Assembly (NCBI GenBank): GCA_021836865.1
Contig: JAKBHH010000005.1
Location: 1-64,000, forward strand
Origin: Acidobacteriota bacterium
GTDB taxonomy: Bacteria; Acidobacteriota; Terriglobia; Terriglobales; Acidobacteriaceae
Length of the DNA stretch: 64,000 nucleotides
Direction of reading: 5' to 3'
Numbering within the stretch: the stretch's first letter is position 1; each line of letters opens with the position of its first letter. The position numbers and the translations under genes were made by a program. The notes beneath the pieces are model-generated. The model did no database searches and was not told the origin of the DNA. It worked only from the letters and a program-made list of their open reading frames with translations. Shown here piece by piece: positions 45,199-54,161 of the stretch.

Positions 45199-45891
45199 CT
45201 ATTTGTGATCCTTTGATGCCACAAAGTACTTTGCCACGCTGCGTACAAACGGAGCCGCGGCCGGCGGCACGGCCACGTTGCCTTTCAGGATGGACTCAAA
45301 GGTGTGCTGTGCGCCGTAATACGTGTTGGTGTCATCCATGTTCTGGCTGACGCTGGTGCCGTCCAGGTCAATGCCGGCAAACAGGCCTTTGTTGCGGGAA
45401 TAGCTGAGGAGCTCGGCGTTCATCTTCCAGTCCGTTGAAGCCTGGCCCGCACGTCCAACCGGACCGGCCGCTGCCGACGCATCCGCGCCGATCTTGAACT
45501 TGCTCTTCAGCAGATCCTGAAAGCCCTTGTCATTGACGGCAACCAGGACCAGGTCCGTCGACTGCCCGCCGATCTGGAAGCCGAATGAGCCGCCCGCCAT
45601 GCGGATGAACACCGGCGCACTCCAGCCGTGGCCCGTGCGGCAGGTCACCACACCCTGTCCGTACTGGCCGCCAAAGATGAACGCTCCTTTCAACATGCCC
45701 GGCACAACGCCCACGCAGGTGGCTTGTTGCAGGATGTCCGAGGGAATGCTGTGATCTGGAGCGCCCATTATCTGCTCCAGAACGGTCTTCGCGGAATCAA
45801 TGCGATCCTGCAGGTCCTGCTTGGACGATGCCGCAAACGAGGTACATGTGACCAGGAAACAGAAGCAAATTGCGGAAATTACCTTCTTCAT
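45199..45891 (-). CDS. SYLF (Ysc84) domain protein, exported
   Basis: The protein of 230 residues has a Sec signal peptide ('KKVISAICFCFLVTCTSFA') and one SYLF domain: 'VGVVPGMLKGAFIFGGQYGQ', 'GGSFGFQIGGQSTDLVLVAV' and 'LFAGIDLDGTSVS'. The domain binds phosphoinositides in eukaryotes; bacterial versions are periplasmic or outer-membrane lipid-binding proteins of unclear role. ATG 45891 is chosen since it begins the signal peptide and has AGGA upstream; the open frame continues to 46041. It is a single-gene unit ended by the terminator at 45148-45178. Confidence 0.9.
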   Translation of the reverse strand: MKKVISAICFCFLVTCTSFAASSKQDLQDRIDSAKTVLEQIMGAPDHSIPSDILQQATCVGVVPGMLKGAFIFGGQYGQGVVTCRTGHGWSAPVFIRMAGGSFGFQIGGQSTDLVLVAVNDKGFQDLLKSKFKIGADASAAAGPVGRAGQASTDWKMNAELLSYSRNKGLFAGIDLDGTSVSQNMDDTNTYYGAQHTFESILKGNVAVPPAAAPFVRSVAKYFVASKDHK

Positions 45892-46236
45892 GGGTGAGTC
45901 CTTTCGTCGAACGCCAATCGATGGCGTTAGTCTGGGGTGTATTCGCAATAGACGGTGCTTTGGCTGTGGGGTAAGCCCGCCTGCAAAGAGGCAAAAACTC
46001 TGACATCCACCGATCCGATCGTCCGGCAAAGCCCTCCGCATTTTTTAGGATGTTCGCCAGCCGGGAAGATACCGGATCGCACCCGTGCGAGGAACCAGAA
46101 GCTTACATGGACCGCAAACGCAAAAAAGGCCTTTGCGTGTTCATAGGCTTGGATGCTGGATGCTCGGTTCGGGTGGGCTGATCGCACAAAAATAGGGGCT
46201 TCGTGCTTCCGAGGGAAGGTCTACCCCGAAATTCAG
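45892..46236. other. Gene-free region upstream of the SYLF gene
   Basis: No gene is visible in these 345 bases. The SYLF promoter must lie here, but no clear -35/-10 pair could be fixed. Two copies of AGGTAATCG appear further on (about 46325 and 46367), beyond the terminator and before the LuxR-type gene end; their meaning is unknown. Confidence 0.4.
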
Positions 46237-46287
46237 AAAAAAGAGGAGTTCCCAGGCTTCATGCGGACATGCCGCCTGGGAACTCCT
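46237..46287 (-). terminator. Strong intrinsic terminator downstream of the LuxR-type gene
   Basis: Perfect 14-base arms, AGGAGTTCCCAGGC (46244-46257) and its reverse complement (46274-46287), surround a 16-base loop. On the minus strand the stem is followed by CTTTTTT (complement of 46237-46243). It lies 130 bases beyond the stop of the regulator gene. Confidence 0.85.
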
Positions 46288-46416
46288 TTCCCCAGATCTG
46301 CGTTGTTTCTGTAATCGAGTTTCAGGTAATCGGCCATTGGGTACAAGAGTACGAAAGGATTAGATTTTAGGTAATCGCAAATCGAATTACTGAAGTACTT
46401 GACCCCGTGCGGGGAG

Positions 46417-47088
46417 CTACTCCGGTCGCGCCATCTCCGGTCCCCGCAGAGCCATCATCGAGAGTTCAATGCGGTTTTCCGCGCCCGTCTTCCGCATCAG
46501 CTTGCCAACGTGGGATTTCACGGTCCGTTCTTCGATCCCAAGCTCCACCGCGATTTCCCGGTTTGAGCGCGCCAGGAGAATCAGGTCCAGAACCTGTCTT
46601 TCGCGTGCTGTCAGATCTGGCAGCGGGCTGGCAGGGCGCGCTTCTTTATCGGCAAGCAACCGGTCGATCAGCTGCGCCAGAGAGCGCCTCGGAGCCCAGA
46701 TGGAACCGGAAAGGGCCACCTCGATCGCATCGCGGATCGTTCGGGGACCGGCCGACATGTCCAGATAGGCGCGAGCACCCGCTACGATGGCCTCCATCAC
46801 GAGTTCATCGTCGCTGTCAGAACCAATCACAATAAGCCGAATGGAGGGTTTAAGGCGACTGATCTGGCGCAACGTTTCCAGGCACCAGCATGAGGAGTTC
46901 AGATCCACGATCAGGTATCCGACCGCCGGATTCGCCAGCAAATCTTCCAGGGTGCCCACTACAGGAACCAACCGGGTCTGCCCCGGCTGAGTGGAATGCT
47001 CAAAGACACCCCGCAAGCCTTCCATGCGGATCGGCTCGCCCGCAATGAGTCCTACGGGGACAGTGTGCCGGCTGGTTCCTTGGTCCAT
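46417..47088 (-). CDS. LuxR/NarL-family regulator with degenerate receiver
   Basis: The protein of about 223 residues has an N-terminal receiver-like fold and a C-terminal LuxR helix-turn-helix ('LTARERQVLDLILLARSNRE', 'IEERTVKSHVGKLMRKT'). The receiver is atypical: the acidic pair is replaced by 'LIAGEPIRMEG', an Asp is kept in 'YLIVDLNSS', but the conserved Lys is missing ('ARAYLDMSAG'). Normal phosphorylation control is therefore doubtful. No sensor kinase lies beside it. ATG 47088 has a GAGAG site; GTG 47100 is an alternative. It follows dcd on the same strand after about 120 bp. Confidence 0.85.
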   Translation of the reverse strand: MDQGTSRHTVPVGLIAGEPIRMEGLRGVFEHSTQPGQTRLVPVVGTLEDLLANPAVGYLIVDLNSSCWCLETLRQISRLKPSIRLIVIGSDSDDELVMEAIVAGARAYLDMSAGPRTIRDAIEVALSGSIWAPRRSLAQLIDRLLADKEARPASPLPDLTARERQVLDLILLARSNREIAVELGIEERTVKSHVGKLMRKTGAENRIELSMMALRGPEMARPE

Positions 47089-47210
47089 ACGAACTCTCAC
47101 CGCGGTTGCCTCGCCCTTCGGTGCCGTCCGGATTCAGATTCCTGACAGTGCTATCGGGCGTCGGCCATTCGATCGACAGGCCATCCTCACGCCGGGCCAT
47201 GCTGTGCGAT

Positions 47211-47765
47211 TTACAGCTTGGGAAGCACAATTCCCTGCTGTTTCTGGTACTTGCCTTTGCGATCCGCATAACTTACTTCGCAGACCTCATCGGACCGGAA
47301 AAACAGGATCTGGCAGAGCCCCTCGTTCGCGTACACCTTTGCCGGCAGCGGTGTAGTGTTTGAGATTTCAAGAGTCACAAACCCTTCCCACTCCGGCTCA
47401 AACGGTGTCACATTCACAATAATGCCGCAACGGGCGTACGTGGACTTCCCAACACAGATGGTTAGCACGTTCCTGGGAATACGAAAGTACTCAACCGAAC
47501 GAGCCAGGGCAAAAGAATTCGGCGGAATAATCACCGACTCCGCCTGCACGGAGACAAAGGACCGCTCGTCAAAAGCCTTGGGGTCGATGATCGCGGAGTT
47601 TACGTTGGTAAATATCTTGAACTCATCGGTGACCCGAAGGTCGTAGCCGTAGGAGGACAGGCCGTAGGATATGACGCCCTCGCGAACCTGCTTTTCGCTG
47701 AAGGGCTCAATTATCTTGTGCTGCAGGGCCTGTTCCCTGATCCAACGGTCGCTCTGAATGGACAT
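47211..47765 (-). CDS. dcd: dCTP deaminase
   Basis: The protein of 184 residues has the trimeric dUTPase-like fold with '[20 protein letters not shown]', '[20 protein letters not shown]' and the catalytic Glu in '[20 protein letters not shown]'. It converts dCTP to dUTP for thymidylate synthesis; a bifunctional dCTP deaminase/dUTPase cannot be excluded from sequence alone. ATG 47765 has AGGAG five bases upstream; seven further in-frame codons upstream are not conserved. It precedes the LuxR-type gene on the minus strand. Confidence 0.93.
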   Translation of the reverse strand: MSIQSDRWIREQALQHKIIEPFSEKQVREGVISYGLSSYGYDLRVTDEFKIFTNVNSAIIDPKAFDERSFVSVQAESVIIPPNSFALARSVEYFRIPRNVLTICVGKSTYARCGIIVNVTPFEPEWEGFVTLEISNTTPLPAKVYANEGLCQILFFRSDEVCEVSYADRKGKYQKQQGIVLPKL

Positions 47766-48053
47766 GCTTCTCCTGTCGCGGCTCACACACGAAGCCGGTC
47801 ATTGGTTAAGTGGCGCACTAGGCCGCTCGAAAACTTCATCTTACGGAACGCGCACCCCAATGACAACCTGTGCGAATCTCCGCGTATCCGCTGACTGCCG
47901 GAACCCTCTACCGCCTTCGCGCCAATCCATGCTGGAGAGAATCGCCCTTGAACCGGCATGGGCCGGGTGTTCCATCTTTGGCGCAAAATCTGTACCATCA
48001 ACTGCGTAGGGCGTGGTACAGTCGATTTCAGTCGCGCATGCGAGGTGACCGCA

Positions 48054-48344
48054 TTGATCAAGCAGGACATCGTACACCATGTAATCGAACGCACGGGCCT
48101 GCCGCGCACCAAGGCTGAGGCAGCCGTGGACACCGTGTTCGAAGGCCTGAAGCAGGCACTTGCCGCCGGAGAACGCATTGAACTGCGCGGGTTTGGCGTC
48201 TTCAGCGTCCGAGCGCGCAAAACCGGCATCGGCCGCAACCCCCGCACCGGCACTGAGGTCAGCATCACGCCGGGCAAGGCCGTGCGTTTCAAGCCCGGCA
48301 AAGAACTGCATACCCTGGACACCGGCGGCGCACCCGGCAAATGA
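48054..48344 (+). CDS. HU/IHF-family DNA-binding protein
   Basis: The protein of about 96 residues has the histone-like fold: 'IKQDIVHHVIERTGLPRTKA', 'LAAGERIELRGFGVFSVRAR' and the DNA-contacting arm 'KTGIGRNPRTGTEVSI' ending 'GKAVRFKPGKEL'. It bends DNA as a homo- or heterodimer. A perfect GAGGTGA five bases before TTG 48054 supports that start; GTG 48045 would lie inside the ribosome site. Its stop overlaps the ATG of the next gene (ATGA), linking a nucleoid protein to a membrane phosphatase. Confidence 0.87.
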   Translation: MIKQDIVHHVIERTGLPRTKAEAAVDTVFEGLKQALAAGERIELRGFGVFSVRARKTGIGRNPRTGTEVSITPGKAVRFKPGKELHTLDTGGAPGK

Positions 48345-50353
48345 CGGCGCAGCCGGCCAGCCAGACTCGCAGTCTGGCGCAGGGAGCAGTACGGGCCGCT
48401 CGCAGAAGGATTTGCGCCAGTGGGCTGTTATTGCTGCTTGCCTGCTGTGGCTTGCTCCAGGCCCAGACCTTCAATCTCGCAACGGACCGCGAGCCTGTGG
48501 CTTCACTCAATGGCCTTTGGCGGTTCCATCCCGGCGACAACCCAGCCTGGGCCAGCCCCAACTTCGATGACTCCGCATGGCCCCTGCTGCGCTCAGATGA
48601 AGACTGGGCCAAGCAGGGATACCAGGGCTACAGCGGCTTTGCGTGGTATCGCTTTCGCGTCGTCATCCCGCCGGGATTGGACCACGTATCCCTTCTGCTT
48701 CCGCCGATCTTCACCAGCTATCAGGTCTATGCAGACGGCAAACTCATGGGATCCTTCAGCCAGATGCCTCCCCATGAACTCGTGCGCCTGCCAGGGCCGG
48801 CCGTATATGCGCTGAATTTCGGGCAGGAGTCTGCACCAACAGAAGCGACGATCGCTGTGCGCGTATGGCACTGGTTGGGTTGGTCAGCGTACGACGGCGG
48901 AGGACCTCTGAGTGGCGGAGGGCTCGTTGGAAAGTCGAGCCTGATCGATGCGCAGCTCCAGCTCCGGAACGATTCACGGCTGCTCAGAAATGGCGCAAGT
49001 TATTCGCTCGCAATCCTGACCGCTACCTCCGGCATGATGGCGCTTCTTCTATTTCTGGTCCGGCGCAAGGAAACCGAGTATCTCTGGTTTGCACTCAATC
49101 AACTGGCAAATGCGATTCTCTTTAGTCTGTTCGTCTATGAGGATACTCATGCCGTCCCGCTTTTTAGCAGAGATTTTGCAAACGCCTCGTTGGAGCTCAT
49201 CGCCGGTTTGAGTCTTGTCTTTTTCCTGCAGATACTATTGCGTGGCCGCAGGACTGTACTTTTCTATCTGGCGATTATAGCCGTGTTGCAAAGCCCAGTC
49301 TTGCTTCTCAGCTTGTTCCTGCATCTTGGGATCACTGTGGGTTACGTCAATTTGACGGATGCTGTGGGTACGCTTGTGGTGTTCGCGTGGGCCTGTGGCC
49401 TTCTGGTTCGACGAGCGAAAGAGGGTTTGCCGGATGCCCGTCTACTGATGGCGCCCGTGCTCATCGCCCTGGGATTGCGGTCCGCCGATTCCGTGCTGTG
49501 GGGAGCTTTTCAGCTTGGATGGACGAAGACTTTTGATGGATCGTTGATCCTGTTCAACGACCCGTTTCCCTTTCCCGCCGATAACCTGGTCGAGGTCCTG
49601 TTCCTGATCGCCATGCTGGCAATTCTCTCCAACCGCTTTATACGTTCGCGCAGCCAGGAAGAGCGATTTGCAAGCGAGGTGATGGCGGCGCGGAGCGTGC
49701 AGCAGTACCTCATCCCGGTGCACCTGCCGAATACACCCGGCCTCGCCATCGAAAGCGAATACCGCCCTGCCCGGGAAGTGGGCGGCGATTTCTTTCAGGT
49801 GCTGCCTCAGGCCGCGGATGGAAGCGTAATGATTGTAGTGGGTGACGTTGCAGGCCATGGACTCGAAGCGGGAATGCTTGCCACGCTCATCGTAGGCGCC
49901 ATCCGCACTGCGGCGTCGTTCACCACGGATACGGCCCGCATCCTTGCGCTGCTCAATGAGCGGATGCAGGGTCGTGGCCTCGCCACTTGCCTCGCGTTGC
50001 GCGTCGAGAAGGATGGCAACGCAACCTTGGCCAACGCCGGCCACCTGCCGCCGTACCGGAACGGAAACGAGTTGTCCATCGAGGGCGCACTCCCGCTCGG
50101 CGCAGTTCCCGGCATCGACTTCCCTGTTCTGCATTTCAAGCTCGTGGAAGGCGACTCACTGATGCTGATGACCGATGGCGTCGCCGAAGCGCAAAACGCC
50201 GAGGGCCATCTCTTCGGCTTCGAGCGTATCGCAGAGTTGCTCCAGAAAGGCACCGCCGGCGCTGCTCTTGCCAACGCCGCGCAGGCCTTCGGCCAGCAAG
50301 ACGACATCACTGTCCTCACCATTGCTCGCATGGCAGCAGCGGTCAGCGCCTGA
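48341..50353 (+). CDS. Membrane SpoIIE-type PP2C phosphatase with sugar-binding-like sensor and 7TM
   Basis: The protein of 670 residues has four parts. A signal peptide is followed by a galactose-binding-like domain resembling that of family 2 glycoside hydrolases ('SLNGLWRFHPGDNPAW', 'FDDSAWPLL'; about 35-190). Seven hydrophobic segments (about 225-425) form a 7TM-DISM-type module. The C-terminal SpoIIE phosphatase (about 450-665) carries metal-binding acids in 'EVGGDFFQVL' and 'VVGDVAGHGLEAGML'. It probably dephosphorylates an anti-sigma-factor antagonist in response to an extracellular ligand. No partner is adjacent. It resembles the protein at 54162-56237. Confidence 0.88.
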   Translation: MTAQPASQTRSLAQGAVRAARRRICASGLLLLLACCGLLQAQTFNLATDREPVASLNGLWRFHPGDNPAWASPNFDDSAWPLLRSDEDWAKQGYQGYSGFAWYRFRVVIPPGLDHVSLLLPPIFTSYQVYADGKLMGSFSQMPPHELVRLPGPAVYALNFGQESAPTEATIAVRVWHWLGWSAYDGGGPLSGGGLVGKSSLIDAQLQLRNDSRLLRNGASYSLAILTATSGMMALLLFLVRRKETEYLWFALNQLANAILFSLFVYEDTHAVPLFSRDFANASLELIAGLSLVFFLQILLRGRRTVLFYLAIIAVLQSPVLLLSLFLHLGITVGYVNLTDAVGTLVVFAWACGLLVRRAKEGLPDARLLMAPVLIALGLRSADSVLWGAFQLGWTKTFDGSLILFNDPFPFPADNLVEVLFLIAMLAILSNRFIRSRSQEERFASEVMAARSVQQYLIPVHLPNTPGLAIESEYRPAREVGGDFFQVLPQAADGSVMIVVGDVAGHGLEAGMLATLIVGAIRTAASFTTDTARILALLNERMQGRGLATCLALRVEKDGNATLANAGHLPPYRNGNELSIEGALPLGAVPGIDFPVLHFKLVEGDSLMLMTDGVAEAQNAEGHLFGFERIAELLQKGTAGAALANAAQAFGQQDDITVLTIARMAAAVSA

Positions 50354-51019
50354 AACCTGTTGTAAGCGGGAATAGGGCTTCGAGTTCGGTGCGCTGATCG
50401 GATAGACATTCAGTCCTAACCCATTCCTTTCGTGCCACTGCAAAAAATGGCAGGAAACGACCCACTCCGCCCGGTCGCTCTCTGGCTCCATTGCGAACGC
50501 CCACCCGTTGCCCCGCCGCTATCCCCCCGCCGCGCGACCTTTTCTCTACCCCATTCCATTCACAAAACGCCGCAGCACTTCAGCGATCTCCGCAGCCCGT
50601 ACCAAGCTCCCTCTCCCCTCTTTGAATCTCGCAATTTTGCTGATCTTGCGGATTTTTCCGCTACGCCCTATGCCATCCCCCGCAAATACATTCCCGTCGG
50701 CGCATCGTCTCCTTCAATGGCTCTGCGGCCGGGTCTTCGGCACTGCTTCGTGCCCACTTGCACCGTATGCGGGTACCGAAAAGCCTTCACTGTTCGCTTC
50801 TGCATTTGGGAATGGTGTCAGCGTGCAAATTCTCATTGACACTCTGTTATGGACGTGATGTAACTAAGAGCTATTCGTCCCCCACTCGCTCCACTTGCGA
50901 GTAACTGCGCTGAAGTAACTTGAGTTTCCCCTGGTTAGTTACCACAACGAAGCATTCGCTTGCGCCGGATTCCATAGGTGGCAGGCCGTCATTCGAGCGA
51001 CGAGGAGGTCGTCTACGCG
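50354..51019. other. Intergenic region of 666 bp before the Ig-repeat protein gene
   Basis: No gene is recognised. A plus-strand frame at 50432-50839 is open for 135 codons, but its product is Pro/Arg/His-rich with no family resemblance and no ribosome site, so I do not call it. A promoter candidate lies at 50836-50864. GAGGAGG at 51002-51008 is the ribosome site of the next gene. The length suggests space for regulation. Confidence 0.5.
50836..50864 (+). promoter_or_regulatory. Sigma-70-type promoter candidate
   Basis: A perfect -35 box TTGACA (50836-50841) is followed after 17 bases by TGTAAC (50859-50864), matching the -10 consensus at four positions. It would start transcription about 150 bases before the Ig-repeat protein gene. 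Confidence 0.45.
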
Positions 51020-53890
51020 ATGAAAATTCACTTTCGTGCAAGTATGCTGCTGCTGCTCTGTACCTGGAGCGCTTTCAGCCTTGGAGCCGAGGCCCAGACC
51101 CCAACCCAACCCCCAATTCAGCTCTTCGGCCCTGTGAATGTGCGGCTGTCGCAAACCGGAGCGAGCTACAGCAGTCCTGTCGTCTTCAACACAAATACGT
51201 TGACGCTGACCTGTTCCAACGCACCGACGGCAACGCTCTCCGGAACTGCAGACGGCTTGGGCTATATCCTGGTGGACAATAACATTTTCGTAACCTCGTC
51301 GACCAAAGCGACTACAAACGTCTGCACAGGCGAAAAGGGCGGGCAGATTGACGACGGCGGAGCGTTCCCTGACTGTTTCACCGCCGCATATCAGACGCCC
51401 GCAGCTAAGGGACACCTTGACGGCGCCGATGTCGATTCCGCTTTCTACCCCACCACAACCATCACGATTGTATCGACCGGTGGAGTTCCGCCCATTGATA
51501 TCAGCGACTTTTTGACGAGCGGCACGCAGCAGTTGACGATTGCGCTTGAGGATGAAGGTGGCTATGTCGCGAGCTCAAGCGTGTACCTCAACACGAACTG
51601 CAGCCTCAGCGGCGTGCAGAACGGAGGTACGATCAGCGGCAACACAATCACCCCATCCAGCCAGACGAACCAGGACTTCAATTTCAATCCGCTCACCAAC
51701 CAGCAGATCGGTTTTGAATACGACTTGGCCGGCTCGTACGCAAACCAGACTGTGACCTCCAATGCGAGTGGCGCAATTCCTCAGGTGAGCGACTCCGGCT
51801 TGGCTCCAAGCCAATTTTCCAGTTACGTCAGTGGGACTTCCTTTGCGACGTCAAGGTGCCTGGTACATAGCGGCGAACTTGTAGGCGGCCAACCCGCCTG
51901 CAAACTGTACACATTGACATGCACAACGGGTACAGGCAGCTCTGCGGCGGGCGCAAATTGCCCGGTATCCAGTCAGCCCAACGAGGTCCTTCAAGACGTG
52001 TTTGACGGACCGTCCTTTACGTTGGCCGATATCACGACTTCGCAAGGGACGTTCCACGAAGGCATGGGCTTCCTGATGGCGAAGGAAGGGTGGACAGGGG
52101 GGCCCTGCACGTTCGACCCAACTGAGACCGATCTCGCCAGTGAACTTTGCCCGCAGAATCTGCTGACCACCTTCAGCGGGCCGGGATCGTTCACAAGCGG
52201 TGGCCAAACGACGCATCCGAACTCGACCTTCATCTCTATTTATGGCGTGCCGGAGGATCTAACAACCGTCACGATGACGGATGGAAATGGCAGCCCCGTG
52301 ACGCTGGGACCGGGCAATTGGACAAATCGTCCCAATCCGAACTTCATGCTCTCCAGCCAGCCGCCCAATCTAACCGGAATATCACTTCCGGGAGCGACAA
52401 ATTTTGTAGCTGCCCCGATCCAAAGCATCAGTTATGGCCTTTCATCGGCCAACCAGGTGCCTGCGCCGGGCAGTACCAGCGGCACTGACACCAAGCTCCT
52501 CAATCCTGTAGGTTGTCCAACGCCGGGCAGTTCCAGCAACTCGGTCGCGCCTGTATTCGCCCCGGAAGGTGTGCAACCGCTCGCCCTCAAGAACGACGGA
52601 TACTATGCATTGCATTACTACGCGCAAGACTGCGCCGGAACGCAGGAGCTGAAGTTTGTGCAGGACAATTCAGGAAGCTGGACGACAAACTTCTATACTT
52701 ACCCAATCAACTTGGATACAGGCGCGCCAGATGCAACCCTGGCTCTTTTACCCTCAGGGCTGAGCTACTACCAGGGCGAGATCGTAACCGCCACGTATAG
52801 CTGCTCCGATCCCCCGCTCACTCCATCAGGTGCCCCCGGTTCGGGTGTCATCACCTGCGGCAGCCAATCCTTCGGTACGGGGGTCGCTTCGGCAGGCCCA
52901 TTCACCTCACCGGTGAATACATCCATGGGAGGAGCGCAGAGCTTCACCCTGAATGTTGCGGATGCTGCAGGCAATCAGGCGCCCCAGTCCGTTCCTTACA
53001 GCGTGAACATCGACAGCCAGATCCGGTTCACTCTGGCATCCAACAGCATTATCTATCCGCTCGGCACTGAGGCGGATATCCAGGTCCTGAATACGAATGG
53101 AAGCGTACCGACCGGCAACGTAATCATCATCGACAACGGCAACCCGGTCGCCACACTCACCCTGAAGAGGGGCAGCGTGTACGACTACCTGAGCAATCTC
53201 CCAGCGGGTAAGCACTCGTTGAATGCGGAGTACAGGGGCGACAGCTCGAATCCCGGCGGCTACTCGGCGGCCGTGCAGCTCACCGTTCTGCCGGTTCCTG
53301 TAAAGCTGACCGCTTCATGCTGGAACACACCGTATCCCTATGGCTCTAACTTCCAGTGCGGTGTGTATGCAAGCTCGAACGCAGGTGCTCCGCAGGGCGT
53401 GATCAATTACTCCTACGACGGCGGCGCGCCGATCAGCCTTCCGCTGGCTGCCGGTACGGCCAACATTGTGATCGCCAAGCCTCCGGTGGGAACCCACTCA
53501 CTGGTGATCAGCTACCCGGCCCAGACAAACTATGCTGCCGCCGGCCCGCTGAGCGAGAGCTTTATGGTCACGCCGGCTCCCGTCAACGTGCAGTTCACAC
53601 CGTCGGCCTGGTACTTGACAGGAGGCAATTTGACGCTGACTGCTGCCGTTGCATCATGGAGTGCAGGTCCGCCGAATGCTACAGGTATGGTGACGTTTTC
53701 CTTCGGGAGCACCGTGCTCGGTGGTGCCGCTGTTCCGGTGAATGCTGCCGGGACCGCAAGCATCACGATTCCCGCGATGACTCTGCCCAACGGCACGGAT
53801 CTTGTAACAGCCACCTACAGCAACGGAGCAAACTACGCCTCCGGGAGCACTGCCATCACCCTGCAGGTTGCAGTACCGACCGCGCCCTGA
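51020..53890 (+). CDS. Large secreted protein with C-terminal Ig-like repeats
   Basis: The protein of 956 residues starts with a signal peptide ('MKIHFRASMLLLLCTWSAFS', cleaved near 'AEAQ'). Residues about 25-650 are Ser/Thr/Gly/Asn-rich with paired cysteines and no known domain. Residues about 660-950 hold three bacterial Ig-like (Big_3-type) repeats, each ending in a motif such as 'YRGDSSNPGGYSAAVQLTV', 'YPAQTNYAAAGPLSESF' or 'YSNGANYASGSTAITLQV'. No membrane anchor or sorting motif closes the protein, so it is released or held by binding. GAGGAGG precedes ATG 51020 by about ten bases. It lies between two paralogous SpoIIE phosphatase genes. Confidence 0.8.
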   Translation: MKIHFRASMLLLLCTWSAFSLGAEAQTPTQPPIQLFGPVNVRLSQTGASYSSPVVFNTNTLTLTCSNAPTATLSGTADGLGYILVDNNIFVTSSTKATTNVCTGEKGGQIDDGGAFPDCFTAAYQTPAAKGHLDGADVDSAFYPTTTITIVSTGGVPPIDISDFLTSGTQQLTIALEDEGGYVASSSVYLNTNCSLSGVQNGGTISGNTITPSSQTNQDFNFNPLTNQQIGFEYDLAGSYANQTVTSNASGAIPQVSDSGLAPSQFSSYVSGTSFATSRCLVHSGELVGGQPACKLYTLTCTTGTGSSAAGANCPVSSQPNEVLQDVFDGPSFTLADITTSQGTFHEGMGFLMAKEGWTGGPCTFDPTETDLASELCPQNLLTTFSGPGSFTSGGQTTHPNSTFISIYGVPEDLTTVTMTDGNGSPVTLGPGNWTNRPNPNFMLSSQPPNLTGISLPGATNFVAAPIQSISYGLSSANQVPAPGSTSGTDTKLLNPVGCPTPGSSSNSVAPVFAPEGVQPLALKNDGYYALHYYAQDCAGTQELKFVQDNSGSWTTNFYTYPINLDTGAPDATLALLPSGLSYYQGEIVTATYSCSDPPLTPSGAPGSGVITCGSQSFGTGVASAGPFTSPVNTSMGGAQSFTLNVADAAGNQAPQSVPYSVNIDSQIRFTLASNSIIYPLGTEADIQVLNTNGSVPTGNVIIIDNGNPVATLTLKRGSVYDYLSNLPAGKHSLNAEYRGDSSNPGGYSAAVQLTVLPVPVKLTASCWNTPYPYGSNFQCGVYASSNAGAPQGVINYSYDGGAPISLPLAAGTANIVIAKPPVGTHSLVISYPAQTNYAAAGPLSESFMVTPAPVNVQFTPSAWYLTGGNLTLTAAVASWSAGPPNATGMVTFSFGSTVLGGAAVPVNAAGTASITIPAMTLPNGTDLVTATYSNGANYASGSTAITLQVAVPTAP

Positions 53891-53924
53891 GCGGTGACGT
53901 GACGTACCGCAGCCGCACTGGAAA

Positions 53925-53965
53925 GAGAGGGTCCGCAACATCTCGGCGGGCCCTCTCCTTTTTTT
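53925..53965 (+). terminator. Intrinsic terminator of the Ig-repeat protein gene
   Basis: GAGAGGGTCC (53925-53934) pairs with GGGCCCTCTC (53948-53957) at nine of ten positions and is followed by seven T residues (53959-53965). It lies 35 bases after the stop codon. Confidence 0.85.
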
Positions 53966-54161
53966 GATCGGTAACGGTGACCAACTGCTCGCAACAACCG
54001 CCCGATGCGCACCGGCCTGCGGCCCGCCCAAAGCGCAATGGAAGGGCTGATTCCAGCTACAGGGAGAAATTCTGTCAGCCATGGAACGTGCAAGGTGGGC
54101 GGATACACAGACATTGAGCCTGACCGGGCTGAGCGGATCAACTGCGTCCTTGCTTCACCTC

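Noticed and set aside
50432-50839. Plus-strand frame of 135 codons in the long intergenic region
   Set aside because: No ribosome site, biased Pro/Arg/His content and no recognised motif; it overlaps the promoter candidate at 50836.
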